DNA of 64,000 bases, taken from NCBI GenBank assembly GCA_963755335.1, contig CAVWJW010000008.1:1931534-1995533 (forward strand), given 5' to 3'. The translations under genes and the position numbers were made by a program. The notes under the pieces were generated by a model, which saw nothing but the letters and a program-made list of their open reading frames with translations, was not told where the DNA came from and ran no database searches. Origin of the DNA: UBA10649 sp963755335 (GTDB lineage Bacteria > Actinomycetota > Actinomycetes > S36-B12). Below are positions 45,770 to 56,159 of the stretch, piece after piece (the first letter of the stretch is position 1; each line of letters begins with the position of its first letter).

Positions 45770-47413
45770 CTACCGTGAATGGTGAACGGTGACCTTGTCT
45801 CGGCCGTTCTCCTTGGACTGGTACAGGGCGATATCGGCCTCGTGGAAGGCGTCGGGGAAGGTGTCGGGGCGGCGTCGCGGACGGTGGTCAGGCCCTCGCT
45901 GACGGTGATGCGCCCGTCGGGCGCCAGGTCCGGTGAGGTCCAGGTGCTTGATCGTCGTCCGGATGCGTTCGGCGATGGCCACGGCGGAGGTCTCCTCGGC
46001 GTCGGGCAGGACGATGAGGAACTCCTCGCCTCCGAGCCGGAAGACGGCGTCCCCGTCGCGCACGCTCGCGGTCAGACGCTCCGCGACACGCGGGTGAGGA
46101 CGCGTGTCGCCGGCGGCGTGCCCGAACGTGTCGTTGACTGCCTTGAAGTGGTCCAGGTCCAACGAGATCACGCGCGTAGGTGCCCGTCGGCGTATTCGAG
46201 CTTCCAGCGCGCGACGGTTGCCCAGCCCGGTGAGCGGGTCGGTCAGGGACGCCTCGCGGTACTCGGCCGCGCTCGCTGGGCCTGAACCAGCTGCTCGAGG
46301 TACTCGTCGATCGCGGGGCGCACGGTGGAGGCCATGTCGGCGAGCATCCGCATGAGGTCCTCGTCGGGGTCGCACGTCGTCGGCGGTGTGCAGGGTCAGC
46401 ACGCGCCGCCGGCGGACCGAACAGGTCCACGGTCGGCCAGCGAGGGTCGGGGTCGCGGCGAATCGGCCGGGCCAGGCCCTCCTGCCACATCGTCCAGCCC
46501 TGACCGGGCACGTCGATGAACAGCGCGCAGTCGCGGGCCTCGTGGGTGGCAGCCAGGATCGTGTTCATCGCCGCGACCAGGGAGCCCGGTTCGGCGATCG
46601 TCAGCAGCGCCTCGGTGATCCGGGTCTTCGCCTCGGAGATGCGCAGCAGCCTCTTCAGGTCGATGTCGGCGTCGGCGAGGGTGAACACGCCGCAGTCGAT
46701 CCCCTTCAGCGCCGCGAACGCCGTCGTCGACGAGTCCGGCGGGGATGACGTGGCCGTGCTGCGGGGCGATCTGGCGATGTCGGGCCAGCGCTGCTGGATC
46801 CGGGCACAGGCCCGCGGTCAGCAGCTCGGTGCTGGGCATGTAGTGCTGATGGAACGGCCGCGCCGCTTCGACGATGTAGTCCAGGTCGTGCGACACCAGC
46901 ACAGTCGGTGTCGGGGACGAAGCCGCCGAACAGGTCCGACGAGAACAGCGTCCGCGTACCGGTGTCGTACGACACCATCGCGCCGGGGAAGTGCAGGTAC
47001 GGCGTCAGCTGGAACTCCAGGTCGCGACCGGCGCCCAGCGGGACCTTCCAGTCGTGCTCCTCGACCCGGTAGTAGTCGAACCGGTGCCCGTAGTGCTTCA
47101 GCAGCGCCTGCGCCCGCCACTCGGTCACCACCTCGACGTCGTGGCGGGTCAGCAGATCCGACAGCCACGGCAGGCTCGCGGCGATGTCGGGATCGGGGTG
47201 GTGGCAGACCAGGTACCGGATCGAGTCGACGTCGGCGATCTGCGCGACCTTGTCCAGCGTCTGCCCGATCGTCAGCGGCGAACCCGGATCCAGCAGGACG
47301 CTGTCGTCGCCGTTGTCGATGAAGTAGGCGTGGCACTGGAACAGGTCGTCATCCAACCGCGCGCCCACCCACCACACATCGCCTGCCAGGCGCATCGGCT
47401 GATCAGAATTCAT
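45770..47413 (-). CDS. ODP-type di-iron metallo-beta-lactamase domain fused to GGEEF diguanylate cyclase, frameshifted
   Basis: ATG at 47413 (MNSDQPMRLAGDVWWVGARL). Residues ~1-245 are a flavodiiron-like MBL domain with a full set of candidate iron ligands: H-x-D-x-D in LVCHHPDPDIAAS, His in YLHFPGAMVSYD, Asp in LFSSDLFGG, and His in IAPQHGHVI. A helical/GAF-like middle (LADADIDLKRLLRISEAKTR) leads to GGDEF: LTDPLTGLGNRRALEARIRR, AVFRLGGEEFLIVLPD, with RDGD as inhibitory site. One-base shifts near 46905, 46745, 46430, 46300 and 45925 break the frame. It probably ties cyclic-di-GMP synthesis to oxygen or redox state. Confidence 0.78.
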
Positions 47414-47589
47414 CGCGTCTCCCAGGGTGCGGAACCGCCCCCCGTCCCACCGCGCCGCAATCAGGCTACCCCGGAAGGAGCCCCGACCGCGCGGGCGAAA
47501 GAGGAGGTGGCTATCCGACTTGCGCGTCGTCGAGTGGACAGTCCGGTTGCGCAGTGCTTCCCTTGAAGATCGGCGAGAGGCAGTGGAAC

Positions 47590-50169
47590 ATGACGCGCCA
47601 AGGCGACCAGGGCGACCGGCTGCGAACCCGCCTCGCGCGCGCCAGGATCGGCCGGTGGCGTGACATTCCGGCCGAGGTCGACCTGCGCGATCAGTTGCGC
47701 GCGTCCGAGGAGCGGTTCCGGCTTCTCGCCGAGATCGCCACCGACGTCGTCCTGCTCGCCGACGCGACGGACAAGGTCGTGTGGGCATCCCCGTCCACCG
47801 AGCGGGCACTCGGCTGGCCTTCGGCTGACCTTCTGGGCAGAAGCACGACCGACTTCATCCACCCCGACGACTTGACGAACGCGTTGGACTACCGGACCCG
47901 AATGCTGACCGGCGAGGCCCTCATCGTCGAACTGAGGGTGCGTCGCCCGGACGACACGTATGTGTGGATGGCCGGGTCCACAAAGCAATCGACCGGTAGC
48001 GGGGGGCGGGACCTCGGACGCGTCGTCTCGCTACGCGACATCGACGACCAGGTGCGCTCACAGAACAAACTGACCGCAAGAGAGGAGCACTATCGCCTGC
48101 TGACGGAGAACACCAGCGACTTCGTGCTGCGCACCGACCTCGACGGCCTTGTGGAGTGGATCAGTGAATCGGTACAGGACGTCCTGGGGTGGCCGGTCCC
48201 TGAGCTCATCGGGCGGCCCGCATTTGACTTCATCGACCCCCAAGACGAGCCGTTCGTGCGCCAGCTCGAAGCTGCCATCCGCCGGGGCGAGGCAATCGAG
48301 GCGGACGTTCGTCTGCAGCACGCCACCGACGGGTTTCGATGGTTGCGCTGGCGTGCCCGGCCGATCGCGGACGACACGGGGGTGGTCGTGGCGGCCGTCC
48401 ACGGCTGCCGCGACATTGATGACGAGACTCAGGCGCGGCTGGAACTGGAAGCCTCCGAGCTCCACTACCGGCTCCTCGCGGAGAACGCGTCCGACATCGT
48501 CCTGGTCGCCTCCTTGGACGGCACCTGCCAGTGGGTCTCGGACTCGATCACGCAAGTCCTCGGCTGGCTTCCGTCCGACGTCGTCGGCCAACCGGCTGCG
48601 CCATTCATCCACCCTGACGACGTGGCCCGAACATTTTCGCTTCGCGCCCCAGAACGGCCCGATCAGCGCATACGCTCGGAGTGTCGCATCCAATCCCGCG
48701 ACGGGACCTACCGCTGGTTCGCCTGGACCGCCCACCCCACCTCGGACGATTCCGGCACCGTGGTCGGGGTAGTCGGCAGCATGATGGACATCAGCGCGCA
48801 GAAGTCCGCCGAGGCCGACCTGGCGTACTCCGCGACCCATGACCCGCTTACCGGCCTGGCCAACCGCACGCTGCTCGCGGAGCACATGGGTCAAGCCCTC
48901 CTGGCCGCGAAGGGTCGCACCAGCGCCCTACTGATGATCGACCTCGACCACTTCAAGTCGGTCAACGACTCCCTCGGCCATGCCGTAGGCGACCTCATGC
49001 TGCAAGCCGTCGCGCAGCGCGTGGTCGCCGCCACCGACCCCGATGACGTTGTGGCCCGCCACGGCGGCGACCAGATCTTCGTATTCACCCAAAAGCACGG
49101 CAGCGAACAGGACGCAAGCGCCCTAGCCCATCACATCATCGCCCAGTTCCGTGAGCCGATCGTCCTCAGCGGTGCCGAGCTGTATGCCACCTTGTCCATC
49201 GGCATCGCGATCGCCACCCCGCACAATCCGCCACGAACCAGCCAGGACCTCATGCGCGAGGCCGATGCGGCGATGTACGCGGCGAAGGCGACCCCGCATC
49301 AGCACGTCGCCTTGTTCACCGACGAACTCCAGCGGGTTGCACAAGACCGGCTGCGCCTGGAAACGGACATGCGCAATGCCATGACGCGCGACGAGCTCGA
49401 AGTCTGGTACCAGCCCGAGATCGACCTGGCCACGAACGCCGTCACGGCGGTTGAGGCGCTGTTGCGTTGGCGACGCGCGGACGGATCCGTCCGCGCCGCA
49501 TCTGACTTCATCGCACTCGCCGAGGACACCGGCATGATCCTGGACATCGGCACCCGGGTGATCAACCAGGCCATCCAGCAGACTGCCGCCTGGCAGCGCG
49601 ACACCTCCCTCCACCCGATGGTCACCCGGATCAACATCTCCCCTCACCAGCTGATGCAGCCCGACCTCGGGTCATTCATCGCGGGGGCTCTGGTCGACGC
49701 CGGGGCAGACCCGGCCCGTATTTGCATCGAGATCACCGAGTCCACGTTGTTACGCGACAGTGACACGGTGCAGGCCAACCTGCATTCCGTCCACGAGCAG
49801 GGGATTTCCCTGGCCATCGACGACTTTGGCACCGGCTACGCCGCCATGACCTACCTGAGCCGCTATCCCATTGACGTCATCAAGATCGACCAGAGCTTCG
49901 TCCGCAACCTCATGAACACCGACCGGGATCGCCGCGTCGTCGCCGGCCTCATCGCGCTTGCCGACCAACTGGTGGTTCACACCACGGCCGAGGGCGTCGA
50001 AACGCCGGAGCAGGCCGACGCGCTGCGGACCCTTCACTGCGCCAGCGCCCAGGGATACTGGTTCTCCCCCGCGATCGAGCACCAGGCCATCGCCCCCTTC
50101 ACCCGCGCGAGACCGGGATGGAAAGGGGCTGACACCGGTCTCGTCCCCCCCTTCATGGGCACTTCGTGA
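47590..50169 (+). CDS. triple-PAS, degenerate GGDEF - EAL cyclic-di-GMP phosphodiesterase
   Basis: 859 residues from ATG at 47590; GTG at 47554 is an alternative. Three PAS domains (RFRLLAEIATDVVLLADATD, HYRLLTENTSDFVLRTDLDG, HYRLLAENASDIVLVASLDG) precede a GGDEF domain whose signature is GGDQI with no inhibitory site, so probably no synthesis. The EAL domain keeps its catalytic set: AVEALLRW, ICIEITEST, SLAIDDFGTGYAAM, VIKIDQSFVRN, TTAEGVETPEQ. It should hydrolyse cyclic-di-GMP. It has no membrane segment and is divergent from the ODP-cyclase gene across 176 bases. Confidence 0.9.
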   Translation: MTRQGDQGDRLRTRLARARIGRWRDIPAEVDLRDQLRASEERFRLLAEIATDVVLLADATDKVVWASPSTERALGWPSADLLGRSTTDFIHPDDLTNALDYRTRMLTGEALIVELRVRRPDDTYVWMAGSTKQSTGSGGRDLGRVVSLRDIDDQVRSQNKLTAREEHYRLLTENTSDFVLRTDLDGLVEWISESVQDVLGWPVPELIGRPAFDFIDPQDEPFVRQLEAAIRRGEAIEADVRLQHATDGFRWLRWRARPIADDTGVVVAAVHGCRDIDDETQARLELEASELHYRLLAENASDIVLVASLDGTCQWVSDSITQVLGWLPSDVVGQPAAPFIHPDDVARTFSLRAPERPDQRIRSECRIQSRDGTYRWFAWTAHPTSDDSGTVVGVVGSMMDISAQKSAEADLAYSATHDPLTGLANRTLLAEHMGQALLAAKGRTSALLMIDLDHFKSVNDSLGHAVGDLMLQAVAQRVVAATDPDDVVARHGGDQIFVFTQKHGSEQDASALAHHIIAQFREPIVLSGAELYATLSIGIAIATPHNPPRTSQDLMREADAAMYAAKATPHQHVALFTDELQRVAQDRLRLETDMRNAMTRDELEVWYQPEIDLATNAVTAVEALLRWRRADGSVRAASDFIALAEDTGMILDIGTRVINQAIQQTAAWQRDTSLHPMVTRINISPHQLMQPDLGSFIAGALVDAGADPARICIEITESTLLRDSDTVQANLHSVHEQGISLAIDDFGTGYAAMTYLSRYPIDVIKIDQSFVRNLMNTDRDRRVVAGLIALADQLVVHTTAEGVETPEQADALRTLHCASAQGYWFSPAIEHQAIAPFTRARPGWKGADTGLVPPFMGTS

Positions 50170-50679
50170 TCGGTTGGAATCGGGCGAAGGGAGCCGATAG
50201 CGGGTATATGAAGCGATACTCCATCTGCCACCGGTTTGAAGGTCCAAGGACGCTCCAATGCACAGTCCACGGAGTTGGAGGTGGCAGCTCTGAACGTGTC
50301 GGCGGCTGACATGTCGCCGGGGGGAAGCGGAGGACTGGGGCCAGTAGCCTCGTTTGGCTGCCGGCGATCCGGACCGGGCCCAGCCGCCGCTTCGTACGCA
50401 GGTGCTTGACCCCCCTCTTGAACCGGACCCGCGTACGGGTCGGCGACCGGTGCGGCCGGCTCGAGAAGTCGGCCATGTCCGGAGACGTAGGCGACCCTCC
50501 GGCGGCCTGCACCGCCCGATACCGGCGCGACCACCGGATCACCGTCGTCGTCGAGACCGTGGAACCCCTCCGCGGTCCCACGGATCGTCGAGCCGGACTC
50601 GACATGGAACCGGACCAGCTTCAACCGGTCCAGCTCGCACAACGGGGCACTAGCGTGGGCCATGAAGGCCTTCGGGGTG
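50170..50679. other. 510-bp gap holding an IS481 remnant
   Basis: Apart from the transposase remnant below, the left part (50170-50330) shows no gene on either strand. Confidence 0.45.
50330..50663 (-). pseudogene. IS481-type transposase N-terminal remnant
   Basis: From ATG at 50663 it reads MAHASAPLCELDRLKLVRFH, then after a shift STTTVIRWSRRYRAVQAAGG and SRPHRSPTRTRVRFKRGVKH with LRTKRRLGPVRIAG. This is the helix-turn-helix start of IS481-family integrases; the DDE core is absent. It lies 15 bases from the end of the ABC permease gene. Confidence 0.6.
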
Positions 50680-51435
50680 CTAGTCGTACTTGCGCATCAC
50701 CGCGACGTTGAGACCCACCATCACGGCGACGAACACCGCGACAACGGCGAATCCCTTGCCGATGACAGCCCAGTCGAAGCTGACGAGGATGAGCGACCGC
50801 ATGGCCTCCATGACGTAGGTGACCGGATTGAGCGTCGCGGCGATCTCCATGGGCCGAGTGAGCAGTTCACGGGGCACGAAGTTGGGTGTCAGGAACAGCA
50901 GCGGGAAGAAGACGAGCCCTGCGGAGTTGGTCGCAGCGGCACTGCGCGTCTTCAGTGCCACCAACTGCAGGAACGCCGCGTACCCGATCGCCCAGCCTGC
51001 CGCGAGCAGGATCAGAAGCAGCCACCCGATGGCTCCGCTGGCGACCGTGACGCCGAACGGGATCGCGATCAGCAGGATGGCGATGGTCATTCCTGCGGTC
51101 TTAACGGGCTCGGAGGTGAGCCGACCGAGGGCGATGGCGGTGCGGGACACCGGCGTGGCCCGCAGCTTGTCGAAGTATCCGTTCTCGATCTCCTCCACTA
51201 GAAACAGAGCTGCCGACCCGAAGGAGGCGGCCAGCAGGATCGTGCTCGGCAGTTGGAACGCCGCGTATCCCTGCCCTTCCAGCCACGGGGTGGAGTCGGT
51301 TGGGAAGATCCGGCCGGCCTGCCCCACATTGACCACAAGGAAGAACAGGGGGATCAGCAGCGTCGGGATCAGCGCATCAGGGGTGCGCTTGGCCTCGATC
51401 AGGGCGCGCTCGCCGAGTACCGTCACCGCACTCAT
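50680..51435 (-). CDS. ABC-2 type transporter permease
   Basis: 251 residues from ATG at 51435 (MSAVTVLGERALIEAKRTPD). Six hydrophobic helices and the ABC-2 features: LPSTILLAASFGSAALFLVE, IENGYFDKLRATPVSRTAI, and the late FFPLLFLTPNFVPRELLTRP with NPVTYVMEAMRSL. It forms the membrane part of a drug/lipid-type exporter with the ATPase whose stop it overlaps (ATGA at 51432-51435). Confidence 0.9.
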   Translation of the reverse strand: MSAVTVLGERALIEAKRTPDALIPTLLIPLFFLVVNVGQAGRIFPTDSTPWLEGQGYAAFQLPSTILLAASFGSAALFLVEEIENGYFDKLRATPVSRTAIALGRLTSEPVKTAGMTIAILLIAIPFGVTVASGAIGWLLLILLAAGWAIGYAAFLQLVALKTRSAAATNSAGLVFFPLLFLTPNFVPRELLTRPMEIAATLNPVTYVMEAMRSLILVSFDWAVIGKGFAVVAVFVAVMVGLNVAVMRKYD

Positions 51436-52237
51436 GACTGCACCTCCTGAACCTCGCCGGCGCCGCGCTGTCGTGTCCGCCCGGTCACGTCGAGGAAGAC
51501 CTCGTCGAGCGTCGGCTCCACGTCTCCGCCGCGCTTGGCCCACAGCTGAGCTTTCAGCTCCGCTGGTGATCCCTCGCGGACGATACGACCTCCATCGATG
51601 ATCGCCAGGCGACTGCAGAGCTGGTCAGCCTCCTCGAGGTACTGCGTCGTCAAGAACACCGTGACGCCGATGTCGTTGATGCGTCGGACCTCCTCCCATA
51701 CCACCAGCCGACTCGCGGGGTCGAGCCCTGTGGTGGGCTCGTCGAGGAAGAGCACCTCGGGTTCGTGCACGAGGGCGCTCGCGAGGTCCAAGCGCCTCTT
51801 CATTCCTCCGGAGTACGTCTTCGTGCGTCGATCGGCAGCATCGGTCAGGTCCACCAGTTCGAGCAGTTCTTCAGCACGAGCCTGTGCCGCACGCTTCGCC
51901 AAACCGAAGAGCCGCGCCTGCAGGATCAGGATCTCCCGACCCGACTGACGAGGATCCAGCCCCACCTCTCCTGCAGCGCCACGCCGATGCGTCGTCGCAC
52001 GCCATCCGGGTCAGACGCGACATCCACCCCAGCGACGCGTGCCGTGCCCGCAGTGATCGTTGTCAGAGTGGTGAGCATCCGCACGGTGGTGGACTTGCCG
52101 GCACCGTTGGGTCCCAGGAACCCGAACACCTCGCCGGACTCCACCCGCAGGTCTACGCCGCGAACGGCCTCCACCACGGATCCCTTCTTGCCCTCGAACG
52201 TCTTCACCAGGCCAAGGGCCTCCACCGAGATCGTCAT
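51432..52237 (-). CDS. ABC-2 exporter ATP-binding protein, frameshifted
   Basis: ATG at 52237 (MTISVEALGLVKTFEGKKGS). Walker A FLGPNGAGKSTTVRML, signature TYSGGMKRRLDLA, Walker B EVLFLDEPTTGLDP and the H-loop replaced by FLTTQYLEEAD, as in DrrA-like drug exporters. One one-base shift near 51960 lies in the Q-loop region. The C-terminal GDVEPTLDEVFLDVTG is typical of daunorubicin-resistance type ATPases. It pairs with the permease downstream; a PadR-type regulator remnant lies upstream in the opposite direction. Confidence 0.87.
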
Positions 52238-52335
52238 CAAGGAAGGATAGGCATACCTATGCTCCACCGCTACGTCGTCGTGACAGCGCATGGCACGAGC
52301 CCCTATGGGCCCTTGACACCTAGCATCCCTAGCTG

Positions 52336-52500
52336 CGCACGCGCAGCGGAGACGCGTTCGACCTGCCGGAGAGGACGGTCCATCCGCTGCTGCACCGACT
52401 CGAGCGGGCCGGCCTGCTGGACAGTAAGTGGAGTGACGAGTCCGGCCGTCGCCGGCGCACCTACCGATTGAGTGAGGAGGGCCGAGGACCAATCGCGTAG
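52336..52500 (+). pseudogene. PadR-type regulator remnant
   Basis: The frame reads FDLPERTVHPLLHRLERAGL, LDSKWSDESGRRRRTYRLSE, EG and stops at 52500: the recognition helix and wing of a PadR winged helix. The usual N-terminal helices and the C-terminal domain are absent. PadR genes often sit by DrrAB-type exporters, so this was probably its repressor. 52501-52735 shows no gene. Confidence 0.6.
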
Positions 52501-52735
52501 TTTCGGTCGTTCTGTGGCTATCGTGAGCCGATACCTTGAGCAGATCGCTGGAAGGCGGCCTGAGAGCTGAGCGGTTGGCCGCCCAGCATTAAGCGGGGTT
52601 TCGGATGTCAGTGGTTGACGTGAGGGGCGGTCCCGAGCGCAGTCACGGGCTCACCGTGGTTCCCACGCAGGCGAGATCAACGACCGGCGCACGTGGCCGA
52701 GGCGCCATTGGGATGACCGCTCCGCCGACCTTGCG

Positions 52736-53412
52736 ATGACGACCTTCGCGCACTTCCTGAGTGGGCGCCCGGCGCCAGAAGAGGCCGTGCGACTGCTCGT
52801 GGCGTTTCTGTGCTGGCCGATCGGCGCTCATGGGGCACTGATCGCCTGCCGAAACCGACCAGGGCACCAGGATCGTCGCCAGCTACGTGGATCAGGTGCC
52901 CGTGGGATCCGCCGGCCCGCGAACGTCGGGACTGTCCCCTGAGGTCGAACGGGTCATTGCCGCGCGCGTCCGGCGCGCAGTCCGCTTTGTGGACGCACCC
53001 CGAGGATTCGGCCGGTACGCCCATGGCGGCGTGGCTGCTGGGGCCTGCGAACGATCCAGCCGGAGTCCTCGTGGTCTTCTTGTCGACCCCGCTGGAGGAG
53101 CGTCTCGTGGCCATGCGCGCCAACGGCCTGGCCGAGATCCTGGGGCTCTACCTGGTGGGCAACGGCACGTCAGGCGGTAGACCCAGCGGTTGGTCGTCGA
53201 CCCTTGAGCCATCGTCACTGACCGTCCGTCAAAAGCAGATCCTCGAGATGATGGGGAACGGGCTGACCAATCCGCAGATAGCAAGTCGCATTCGTTTCAG
53301 CACGTCGACGGTTCGGATGGAATCCCTTGCTATCTATAGGGCTTTGGGAGTTCATGATCGGCAGCATGCCGTCACGGCCGGCCGCAGGCTCGGATTCCTC
53401 GAACTCGCCTAG
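52736..53412 (+). CDS. LuxR-type regulator with GAF-like N-terminus, frameshifted
   Basis: ATG at 52736 (MTTFAHFLSGRPAPEEAVRL). The frame shifts near 52860 and 53010; the middle part reads GTRIVASYVDQVPVG and MAAWLLGPANDPAGVLVVF. The C-terminal helix-turn-helix is intact: LTVRQKQILEMMGNGLTNPQ, then RIRFSTSTVRMESLAIYRAL. It is a paralogue of the regulator at 23649-24539 (matching GLTN.QI..R..FS.STVR..., AIYR). No TGACCGGTCA site is seen before it. Confidence 0.72.
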
Positions 53413-53525
53413 ACGCGCCGACGGCCACCCAGCCGGGAACTGGCGCCTGAGAATGCAGGTGACGCGTCGCCGAGCACGAGGGCCGTCTGCCCCATCCTCG
53501 TCAGCCATACGGTTGCCGGTCCGGT

Positions 53526-55683
53526 CTACGGGATCGATAGGACGTTGTCGCGGCCGAGTGACTTCGCCTTGTACATGGCGGCGTCGGCCCGTGCGATGAC
53601 GGCGTCCACGGTTTCGCCGGGTTTCGCCGTGGTGACGCCGATGCTGGCGGTGACGTTCATGGTCGCGCAGGAGATGACGATGGGCAGACGGATGTCCCCG
53701 CGGATCTTCTCGGCGACTTCTTCTGCCTCGCGAAGGTCGTGGACCCCGGGCAGGATCACGACGAGCTCGTCGCCGCCCACGCGCGCGATGAGGTCGGTGG
53801 ACCGGACGCTTGCGGTGACCCGTGCGGCGACGCAACTGAGGAGTTCGTCCCCTGCGGCGTGGCCGTGGGTGTCGTTCACGGTCTTGAAGGCGTCGACGTC
53901 GATGAAGAGGACGGCCGGTACGTCTCCGGGACGGCGTTGGTTGGTCAGGAGGGACGAGAATCGGGTGAATAGTTCGTTGCGGTTGATCAACCCGGTGAGT
54001 TGGTCGTGCTGGGCGCGGCGCTCGAGTTCCCGTTCGGCGCGTACTTTAGCGTCGACGGTGCGAAACGACACCGCCGCGCCATCATGGGTGCCGTTATGAC
54101 GTCCAGATAGGGCCGGGCGTGTGTCTCTATCCAGTGGTAGTTCCCGTCACGGCTGCGGGCGCGGAATCTGTCCACGACCGTGGCTCCAGCGTGGATGTTG
54201 GCGCGGGCTCTAATTAGGCGGGCGAGATCGTCGGGGTGGAGTAGGTCGTCGAAGAGCGTCCCCATCCACTCGGCCGGAGCCCATCCCAACATTTCGGTCA
54301 ATGCCGGTGATACCCACAGGATTAAGCCGTCACGGACGTGCATGACGACGTCGGACGAACTGTCAGCCAACAGCCGGTATCGCTCTTCGGACTCCTCGAG
54401 TGCGTGCAGTGCACTCATCTCCTCGTCGATGTCGCGTATCGTCGCCACGGTGCCGTCCTGCCGGCCGTCGTCGTCGATCCAGATCCGGGTGTTCGCCTGT
54501 ACCCACCGGTGTGTCCCCGCCCTAGTGCGTAGGCGGTATCGCAACCGGCTCGTTTGCCCGGGTTGGATCATCAGCCGGGCCGCGTCTATCTTCGCGACGT
54601 CTTCGGGATGGATCAGGGCAGTGAGGTCGCTGCCCAGCAGCGCTATTGGGACGTAGCCGAGGACTTCCTCGACGGAGGGCGAGATCCATAGCGCCATGCC
54701 ACCCCGAGTGCGCACCACCACGTCTCCGGCGTTCTCGGCCAGCAGTCGGTACTCCCGCTCCTGCTCGGCCAGCGCTCGCGCGGAGGTGAAACGTTCCGTC
54801 ACGTCGCGCCACGTGAAGCTGAGCGCGTCTCCCACGCGGACGGCCCGAATGTCGTAGCGACGCTCGTTACCGATGAGCTCGTGCGGATAGGCGTAGTCAT
54901 CGAGCGACAGTGGCTCGCCCGACTCCACTGCGTCGGCGTACATGGCCAGCATGCCGGAGCCCGCTTGGCCCGGCAGTAGGTCGAGCAGGCGCGCACCCTC
55001 GAGGTGCTCGCGCGGCATGCGCATGTAGGTGCACGCGGCGTCGTTCGCCGACGCGTAGGTGAAGTCGACGATCCGGCCGGTGGTGTCGCGGACGGCGACA
55101 AGGAGCACATGTGGGTCGAGGAGGGAGTCCAGCGTGGCCCTCAGTTGGGCCCGATCGGCGACGACGGCACGGCGGGCGACCACAAGGTCTTCGACGTCGC
55201 GCAGGGCCACCACCCAGCCGAGTAGTGATTCCTCTGCGTCGTCCCAGAGTTGCCGGGATCGGCCGGCCATCCACACGAAGTCACCGTCGGCGCGCCGGAA
55301 TCGGAATTCCTCGACCGTCGCCACACCGCCGGTGGGATGGTCTCGCGCCAGCAAGACGATGCCCCAGTCGTCTGGATGGATGAACGCGGCGGCCGAGGCC
55401 CCAGTGACATCGCTGGATCCCATCCGACGACGTCACGGACCGTCGACGACACCCAGGTGATCGTGGCATCCGGTGCTAGCTGGAACAGCACGTCGGAGGC
55501 GTTCTCGGCCAGTCGGCGGTACTGCTCCCGCTGCTCCCACAGCTCGCGACCCTTCACCTCGAGTTGGCTCTCGGCCATCATTCGCAAAGCCCGCTCTCGG
55601 GCCAGACTCTGTTCAAGGCGAGAGACGGTGCCGATCGTGGGGCCTTGACCGGGTGAGTCCGCCTGGCTCAGCGTGACGTCCAT
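53526..55683 (-). CDS. multi-PAS GGDEF (GGDEL) diguanylate cyclase, frameshifted
   Basis: About 718 residues from ATG at 55683 (MDVTLSQADSPGQGPTIGTV). A short coiled coil and four PAS-type domains (YRRLAENASDVLFQLAPDAT; LLDPHVLLVAVRDT; YRLLAENAGDVVVRTRGG; RYRLLADSSSDVVMHVRDG) precede the cyclase domain. Its signature is ARVGGDELVVI, with RSTD as inhibitory site; the F-to-L change is mild and activity is likely. One-base shifts lie near 55425 and 54095. There is no membrane anchor. The middle PAS is closely paralogous to that of 43149-45233. Confidence 0.85.
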
Positions 55684-55690
55684 CTCACGA

Positions 55691-55960
55691 TCAGGAATCT
55701 GCGCGAGGCGCCGGGGGTCCGACGCCGGACTCGCCCGGGATCAGCGGCTCCCGCGACGTGGTCTCCGGATCGCTATGGGCGCTGCCGCTGGGTACCGCGG
55801 ACGTGGCGGCGGCGGAGAAGCCGTGGTGGTCGGCGAGCAATCGCGCCAAGTGCTCCTGACGCTCACCCGACCGCTCCAGACAGGCGCCTTCGCCTGGCTG
55901 ATGCCGCCTGGCACGGTTCCATGTCCGCGCTGTGTCACGCACCATCGCTGCGAGCCTCAT
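55691..55960 (-). CDS. small hypothetical protein upstream of PAS-GGDEF gene
   Basis: 89 residues from ATG at 55960, with GGAGG six bases upstream, and ending 7 bases before the PAS-GGDEF start. The sequence (MRLAAMVRDTARTWNRARRH, ERQEHLARLLADHHG, then a Ser/Pro-rich tail) suggests a short helical protein. Its position and ribosome site support expression with the cyclase. No family recognised. 55961-56159, to the next gene, is the divergent promoter region. Confidence 0.5.
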   Translation of the reverse strand: MRLAAMVRDTARTWNRARRHQPGEGACLERSGERQEHLARLLADHHGFSAAATSAVPSGSAHSDPETTSREPLIPGESGVGPPAPRADS

Positions 55961-56159
55961 GGCAACCTCCGTCGTGCCGTCCAGCCTGCTTTGGCGTGAC
56001 TCGCCCACTCCTCCAAGGTATCGGCCCGGGTGTGGAAGTTCCTTCACCCGCCCGCACCGCTGGCCCGATGGGCCACGAATTGACGCTGGTGCATTCCAGG
56101 GCCGCGCAGATGTGGGCTCGCGGCTATCCGGGCCGATACCAGACGTAGGGGAGGGGTTG

